NCBI GenBank assembly: GCA_019614645.1
Contig: JABWDB010000009.1
Coordinates: 4,631,501 to 4,695,500 of the forward strand
Direction: 5' to 3'
Length of the DNA: 64,000 bases
DNA from: Stratiolaelaps scimitus
Lineage: Eukaryota > Arthropoda > Arachnida > Mesostigmata > Laelapidae
In this document: positions 57,934 to 64,000 of the stretch, piece by piece
Layout: each line of letters starts with the position of its first letter
Position numbering within the stretch: position 1 is the stretch's first letter
Notes under the pieces: model-generated
What the model was told of the DNA's origin: nothing
What the model saw: only the letters and a program-made list of their open reading frames with translations
Database searches by the model: none
Position numbers and translations under genes: made by a program

Positions 57934-58215
57934 TCATCGTACTGATAAGCATTTTCGGCACTTTTGGAAAACACCAGAGGTGTATACAGCCGCGGATATA
58001 TAATATGAACGAATGTTGTCACGAAATTGTAAATGCAGTTCTACTTTTCCATCCGTGGGGCTGGTATACTCGCCATTTGTAATGGCTATGTTCTTGTGGA
58101 CCCTCTGAGCGTAGCATTTGGTTGAATTGAACTCGGGATCCGCTGCTAGCGTGAGGTTCAAGGTTCGATTAGACTCAATAGTAAACAATTGTGAATTTAC
58201 AGTGTGTCCAGCATG
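57934..58215 (-). CDS. coding-like frame A, in-frame with the homeobox microexon
   Basis: From an acceptor TTGCTGTGCAG ending at 58216, a minus-strand frame of 93 codons plus TGA reads HAGHTVNSQLFTIESNRTLN and onward, with three N-x-S/T sequons close together (NRT, NLT, NST) and a late KCRKC. Such sequons suggest an extracellular peptide, and the layout loosely recalls tick-type lipocalins, though I would not name the family. The acceptor is phase 0 and only 72 nt below the microexon donor, so splicing from the microexon would stay in frame and end the homeodomain early. A separate nested gene is the alternative. Confidence 0.3.
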   Translation of the reverse strand, partial: HAGHTVNSQLFTIESNRTLNLTLAADPEFNSTKCYAQRVHKNIAITNGEYTSPTDGKVELHLQFRDNIRSYYISAAVYTSGVFQKCRKCLSVR

Positions 58216-58256
58216 CTGCACAGCAATGCATATAGCAAATCAAATACTAATCCAAC

Positions 58257-58277
58257 TAATAATAATAATAATAATAA
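58257..58277 (-). repeat. (TTA)n repeat just inside the microexon's downstream intron
   Basis: An AAT repeat on the plus strand reads as seven TTA units on the minus strand, beginning about ten bases after the microexon's donor site at 58287. U-rich sequence directly downstream of a 5' splice site is a known position for splicing activators of the TIA-1 type; a role here is inference. Confidence 0.9.
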
Positions 58278-58287
58278 GCATTATTAC

Positions 58288-58333
58288 CTGAACTCTCGCC
58301 TCGGTGAGATCCACTCGCATGGCCAGCTCTTCT
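58288..58333 (-). CDS. homeobox microexon (homeodomain helix 2 and turn)
   Basis: A 46-nt exon lies between acceptor CATTTCAG and donor CAG|GTAATA. It begins with the last base of a split Arg codon and then encodes EELAMRVDLTEARVQ, which is the homeodomain segment before position 47. It ends in phase 0 and joins directly to VWFQNRRAKW at 44505, reconstituting an unbroken paired-class homeodomain core. The upstream intron falls in the Arg codon of the family motif ending in Thr-Arg. Acceptor phase, donor phase and sequence all agree, so the exon is secure. The preceding exon (helix 1 and N-terminal arm) was not found between here and base 64000. Confidence 0.93.
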
Positions 58334-61300
58334 CTGAAATGAAAAATGGTAAATACACGAGTTAAATATGCGTTGTGTAATTTAATCAAGTATATAGATA
58401 TATTCGAATGGAGAAAACGCTTCAATAACCACAAGGTTGCCGACAAGACAATTGTCAACACCATCATCCTCATCAAAATCTTAGAAAATCACCGAAATAA
58501 GCAGAAGACAACACTAATCTGCCTGTATCATCGACTTAACAAGATTTCGACATATCAAACGACCCAACTTGTACAGTATTCCGTTGCCGTCATGATAACC
58601 TAATATGTAAATATCCATAATTCGACGCATCGGTCAATAGGAATCTTGCAGTGTTACTGCTTGACGGCGCCAAGCAGCAGAACTACAATACAGGAGCACC
58701 TTTTGCTCAAAGGGATATGTCACCAGGTCGCGGGACCCCAACCTGCGGTCTCTGGCTTTTTACGACATTGTCCTTCCTCTGGCACAGAAGACGTCCAACA
58801 TGTGAATCCTCTTTCTTATCTGCATATATATAATATATATATATATCGTCGATGACAAAGCGTCTCTTGAACACGATTATCGCATCATATATGCCCACCA
58901 TTCGATAAGATAGTCACCGCTCCAGCGAAACAACTGCTGGCAGGCCACAACGCGTAACGTCCGGGGGTGCATACAAGACAATTCTAAAAAGAAAGATGAT
59001 CATTAACAAGCTAATGGTCGCTGCAGTGAGCAGTACCCCACAACGCCACGCCCCAGTTTCCCCAAGAGACTAGATGGACACAAGGGCCGAAATTGTGCCA
59101 GGCTCAGCGTAATGTGCAACGTATAGACACGGCGGCGACCATCAACTGACCCAGAGTAGCAAGAGTACAAATATGCTAACTAAATTAAGAGATGTCCCGG
59201 AGGCCTTAATTATATAGACAATTTGACCGGACCGGCGGCCACAGCGACGGAGAGACGAAACGAACGAAACCAAAAATCTCTGCATTGGCCTTCTCTATAT
59301 CTATCGTAAACATGGCATGACAATATGGCCTTATATATGGCCTTGCCCAACGATAAAAGGCCAAAGAACATTAGGCCAATGTCCGGACGTCTGAGACTTG
59401 CCGCAAGTGTGTGGCCCTTGTGTGCTTGATATAGTTTTTTTTATCGAGGAACAAACCACATTCACGGATAGAAGTAAATTGTTCCATATATGATGATTAT
59501 TATGGCTGACCAGTGGCTGGTCGGTGATTGGATATTATAGTTTAGCTAACTTGAAAATATTTGCAGCGTCTCGATAATATTTTGTTTTTGGGTATTAATA
59601 TATATATGCTGATTGTAATTTATATACTTAAGTGTTGATTGATTTTGCCTAATCTCATTACAGCTTTGTTTGAGAATAGAGACGAAGCTAAAGGCTCCTA
59701 GATGTCGTGTCACCAACACGTCGTCGTTCAGGGCTCATTGCATAGGGTGAAATAAACTGAGTAAGCTCAGTTGCGGTCGATGCGAGTCCGACACTACCTC
59801 GGCGAACATCTCAGATGTGAGGCCAGGTGTCCATAACGGATTTTGCCCCCGACGTCATTAAAAAAAAAGAAAAAAAACGTCAGTTGCGAAAGTGCAATAT
59901 CTGCTGTGATGAGATGCAGACGATTAGCAGGCGTCAGTCTATAGAGGAGTAGCCCATCCGTTGTAGCCCTTGCAGCGATCCGGTCTCAATTCCGAACCGG
60001 AACTAAATTAATTATTATCAAAAGCTTCATACAGGCTCAGGTTGGCTGACCATTCGCTGAGGTTAAAATGCCTGCGGCTTTCGCCACTGTTCGGCTCGAT
60101 GGCGGCGACGTACGACGCTGATTATCGTGATAGCATGTTTGTTTCATATTTATGGTTTGTTTACTGCTGCTGCTGGTGGTGCTGCTGCTGCTGACTACGA
60201 TAATTGATCCTATTTAGCGACTCTAAATCTCTTCGATTCGGCCGGCCAAAAATCGGCGTCATGCCCGCTAACTAAGTACATGGCATTACAGGGCTCATCA
60301 TCACAAGCAAGATATCAGGTACAATAGCATTGGCCTCATCGTATGTTCCTACGGCATCACAAACGAAAGATGCCTAACGAGACTAGACGAGGTGAGGGAT
60401 ATCTGCCTCGCCGAGACAGACACGACGACGATGGCCAGACACGAGACTGCGTTACCTACGTAGACACCACCGTCTCATCCTATAATAGATGCCCCCGTAA
60501 TAGCAGAGACAGCAGCCGTAGCAGCAGTGGTGATTCTGTCTGCTCGGCCGAAGCTATGAAAACAACGGCGTATATATATCTATATATATATATATATATA
60601 TATCACTATTACTGCCGCTGCCATCACCACCACCACTATTTCATACCGCACAATATCGCGAATCGCTACTGTGATTCGAACGATCTGGCTGAGTGGCGGC
60701 GGCGGCGGCGGCGGTCAACAGCAGAACAGAATGAAGCCGGACAGAACGACGCACTTGATCTGACTTGAGGACGACGATGAAACAGAAACACGACAAGGGA
60801 TGCGGGGGGGGGGGGGGTGAAGCGACCTCCCTGCTGACCGTAGTCAATGTTTTCGCGGGGCAAACACACGCACACACATTTAAGTGGATTATCCGCCTAC
60901 GAAGGCCGTGTTTGCATGCGCGTCCGTGTACATGCGATGAGGCGTAGCAAGACTGAGACAGCTGCGGCCGTCGACGCCGCCGCCTCTAGTGTCGCTGATG
61001 ATGATGTTGCTGCTGCTGCTGCTGCTGCCGTTACCCGTCATGCAATTACGCCGAATTGCCGTTCGAAGTGGGCCATATAGGAGGGGGCCGCCTAGGCGAG
61101 CGGGCCGGGCTAAGATAAACATGGGCGCACGAGAGACGGTGCAGATGAGACGGACGACTACGGGGGAGGTACGTCTTCTAAAGGAGTGGAAAAAAGGAAA
61201 ATCGACCGCGCTGAAAACAAACGCGACAGCCACCTAGATACGTAACAGCTTTCCGATGCGGTTCGTGGGGTATTTGGACTACTAAGTTAGGGTTTTGTTG

Positions 61301-63413
61301 TTGTTGGTGTTGTTCGGTGTGTAAGGGACCTTCTGGCGGCAGGGTATGAGGTAAGTATGTTCATACGCTATAGTGTGACGATTGTACGAAACTGCAGCTC
61401 CGTGACAACAAACAAAACAGGATCGGAGGCAGACGAAAGATGACCGGCAGAGCCTACGAGAGAAGTTATCCAAACGCTGTATTAGCATACAAACCACGTA
61501 GGACTATGCAAAGCGAGAGTGAGGTGGGGCGAACACCCAAAACATGAATTGCGCTCACATTTGTGCTGCATCCCAAAATCTCAAATGGGGATTTGGGATT
61601 CGCTCTTCGAGCGAACACCCATTGATTCGCACAAAGGAGTGCTGCTGATCGGAACGGTAATCTCGTTGTAATAACTACACCAGCCTCAATCATCACCAGC
61701 AACAGCCAAATGCCCACCTTGGCACCGGAACATCGGTGTGGCCCTATCAGCCACTTACATCAGACATATTAAAGACACACGTCACCGCCCAGCCCCCCCC
61801 CCCCCCGCCCGCCGCCCCTCTCTCTCCTATTCACGGCAAGCGTCTCCGTTGACCACGATACACATTTCTGCCATAGGCTCGATATTCCCACTGCAGACTA
61901 CTTGCCGCAACAGGTAACGCGCTCAAGGCTTTGATGAGTGGTTCTAGGGAATTAGATAAGAGAAACAGCCAGCAAGAACTAACTACAATCATCCGCTTCC
62001 TCGCAGCTAATTTTGCCCCCCCCCCCCGCGCAGGCCCCGTCCCCAACCTCCGTCTGCTAAATAGCTGCAAATAGCTGGCGTCGGAGCCTTTAGGTCTGCG
62101 TACCGACAACCGTTTGCAGATTCCATCGTTTCTGCTGTTGCTGTTGAGGCAGAGCTAGACGAGGTGGCGAGGTGAGTTTCATGGCGTGTTTACTATACGA
62201 GATGACGCAGACTGCTCTACGCCTGCGTTTGAGTAGCGTATCAGGCACCGTTTATCGTACGAGCGTACGTGTATTTAACGATACTCTCCTCAGGCAGATA
62301 GAGGGAGAGAGCGAGAGAAACAAACCGACACACAAGCACACACATAGGTACACATAGGCGTACTCACTGAAGTCAGTCGGTTACTAATCGTTGACCACTT
62401 AAGATATCTGCGTCCACCATGATGGTATCGCGCGTAGTCTCCCTCCCCCCGCCCCAATAGCTGGCTTTAGACATCGTCTATGAAGATGGGCAGGTAGAAT
62501 CGTTTACTATGTTCATGTCTTCGCGCTCTCTCTCTCTCTCGGGCCGAGACTAACAATTTGTTACGGCAATTGAGTACATCAACGAGGAGATGATGTCGAC
62601 AACGACGATAACGACAACAACAACAGCAGCAGCAGCAACAACAACAATAGCCGTAACAAGAGCGGCAACTGGCCCGCGTTTCTTCCCGACCACTGCCACT
62701 TGGGCAAGACCGTGCGTTCCCTTCTCAGTTTGGCGTGCCAGAGCAATTAACGCAGTCGGCAATCGGAACTGGCAGGTATAGCGCACCTCAGGACGCGGCG
62801 GTGGCGGCGACGGCGGCGGCGGCGGTAGCAGAAGAAACGCGTACGTCTTAAATGGCCAATACCGAAACGCAATGGTCGCGCCAACGCCGACGTCGGTCAC
62901 GGGATCGATTAGTTCAAACGAAATCGTTGCTGGTCCCTTGCTGCGGCTGCTGCTGCTTCGAGCGCCGTTTGCTATTTGCTCTCTAACTCGTTGTACTGTT
63001 TGATCCCGATACGGCGTTCCTGTGTTCTACTTCGATATTTGGTTAGCGCTGGCTTCCGCCGCGAGATTTAACATGAGCTCCTTCTCCACAGAAAACAAGC
63101 GAATACTATGCCGCGTACACAATCGCAGAGCGACAATACACGAGCAGAAGAATGATTTTTCCTAATCAATTACTATTGCGTGACACTGTTATAAAGCTCT
63201 TGTGGGAAATTCAACCCAGTGGACTGCAACCCATTTCATAATCGTAATATATGGGGAGTTGAATCTGGAGCCAACATCCTCAACACCTGTCACTTGCCCT
63301 GACAATAAACACAATTGCATACAATTGTCTACCAGTGCGACTGAACTGTCATAAGCTTCAAGTGATTCTCCTCCCGCATTTCAGAGTAATTCAGCCATTA
63401 TCGCCCTGGGATG

Positions 63414-63444
<31 letters not shown>

Positions 63445-64000
63445 CCCAGTACTATGTGACACTATTCAAGGGAATTCTACATCGTCGTAAGCTGCTAGTT
63501 ACGATGATTCACGATCATTTAAGTCCTCGCCTACTTCGCTCAGCAGACGGATATATATATATATATATATATAGATATAGATGGATGGATCGGCGGCTTC
63601 TTTCCTCGGAGAGAAGGAGGAGGACGGGGAGGAGGCGCCCGACCAGTCTCTCTGTCTGTCGTACGGGTTGCTGGTAGACAGAGTGGTAAACCGTCGTCAC
63701 TTGTGTCGCCATTGTGAAAAATCACTACATATATATATATATATACGAAGTTGAACAGTGAGCGGAGCAGTGCATACGATGCGAAGGGATAGCAGGGCAG
63801 GTCTGGGGCTACGGGGGTCTGCGGCCACGTCTGGGGGGAGCGGGGTATTCTTTGCACCCCGGTAGGCGGGCAACTGACGATGAAATGCCCCCGCCAACGA
63901 CGGAGCGACACCGGCTGCAGCGACAACGACGAGGATGTCATCACCAGAAGCCATTTTTAGTGGAGTGCAGGCACCGCACCGCACTCACGCATCATCACGG
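58334..64000. other. upstream intron or flank of the homeobox gene, repeats only
   Basis: I searched this stretch by eye for the reverse complement of homeodomain helix 1 motifs and found none. It contains (TA)n at 58823-58846, 60570-60603, 63416-63444, 63552-63575 and 63727-63746, CTG runs near 60166-60200 and 61005-61026, a 14-base G run at 60804-60817, C runs at 61793-61806 and 62016-62027, and CAA/CAG repeats at 62596-62650. No coding exon is supported. Confidence 0.5.

Overview
The window looks like a low-gene-density stretch of animal nuclear DNA, most probably arthropod. It has introns with GT/AG borders, very many simple-sequence repeats ((TA)n, (GA)n, (CA)n, CAG/CAA, (TCG)n, (CCG)n), abundant CpG, and one unmistakable paired-class homeobox gene. 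There is no operon structure, no bacterial gene, no rRNA or tRNA gene and no CRISPR array. The homeodomain and its OAR tail resemble arthropod aristaless/Arx-family proteins. A chelicerate such as a mite is my guess at the lineage, but nothing here proves it.

Layout. 1-11.4 kb: no convincing gene; microsatellites and compound triplet repeats, including a (TCG)23(CCG)10 block at 4.5 kb. 11.4-11.6 kb: a decayed LINE-type reverse transcriptase fragment. 11.6-32 kb: mostly non-coding, with an ATG-started reading frame on the minus strand at 17.1-17.4 kb, a CGG/AGC repeat block at 19.0 kb, long TA tracts at 21.2, 22.2 and 26.9 kb, and perfect or near-perfect hairpins at 13.5 and 28.2 kb. 32.3-33.2 kb, plus strand: a candidate 5' end of a secreted or membrane protein gene, with a signal peptide exon and a second exon in matching phase. 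33.2-43.1 kb: no firm gene, but a 250-codon open frame on the minus strand at 38.3-39.1 kb.

43.2-58.3 kb, minus strand: the homeobox gene. Its last coding exon (43729-44505) starts at homeodomain residue 47 and runs to the OAR domain. The exon before it is a 46-nt microexon (58288-58333) encoding homeodomain helix 2 and the turn. A 13.8-kb intron separates them. The first half of the homeodomain and the N-terminus were not found and presumably lie beyond base 64000 or in exons I missed. The frame stays open for 182 codons after the TAG stop. Several coding-like frames sit inside the large intron on the same strand, one of them joinable in frame to the microexon.

58.3-64 kb: upstream intron or flank of the homeobox gene; repeats only.

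Only the two homeobox exons are firm. The other coding entries are hypotheses from open length, splice-site quality and composition, and their confidences are set accordingly.
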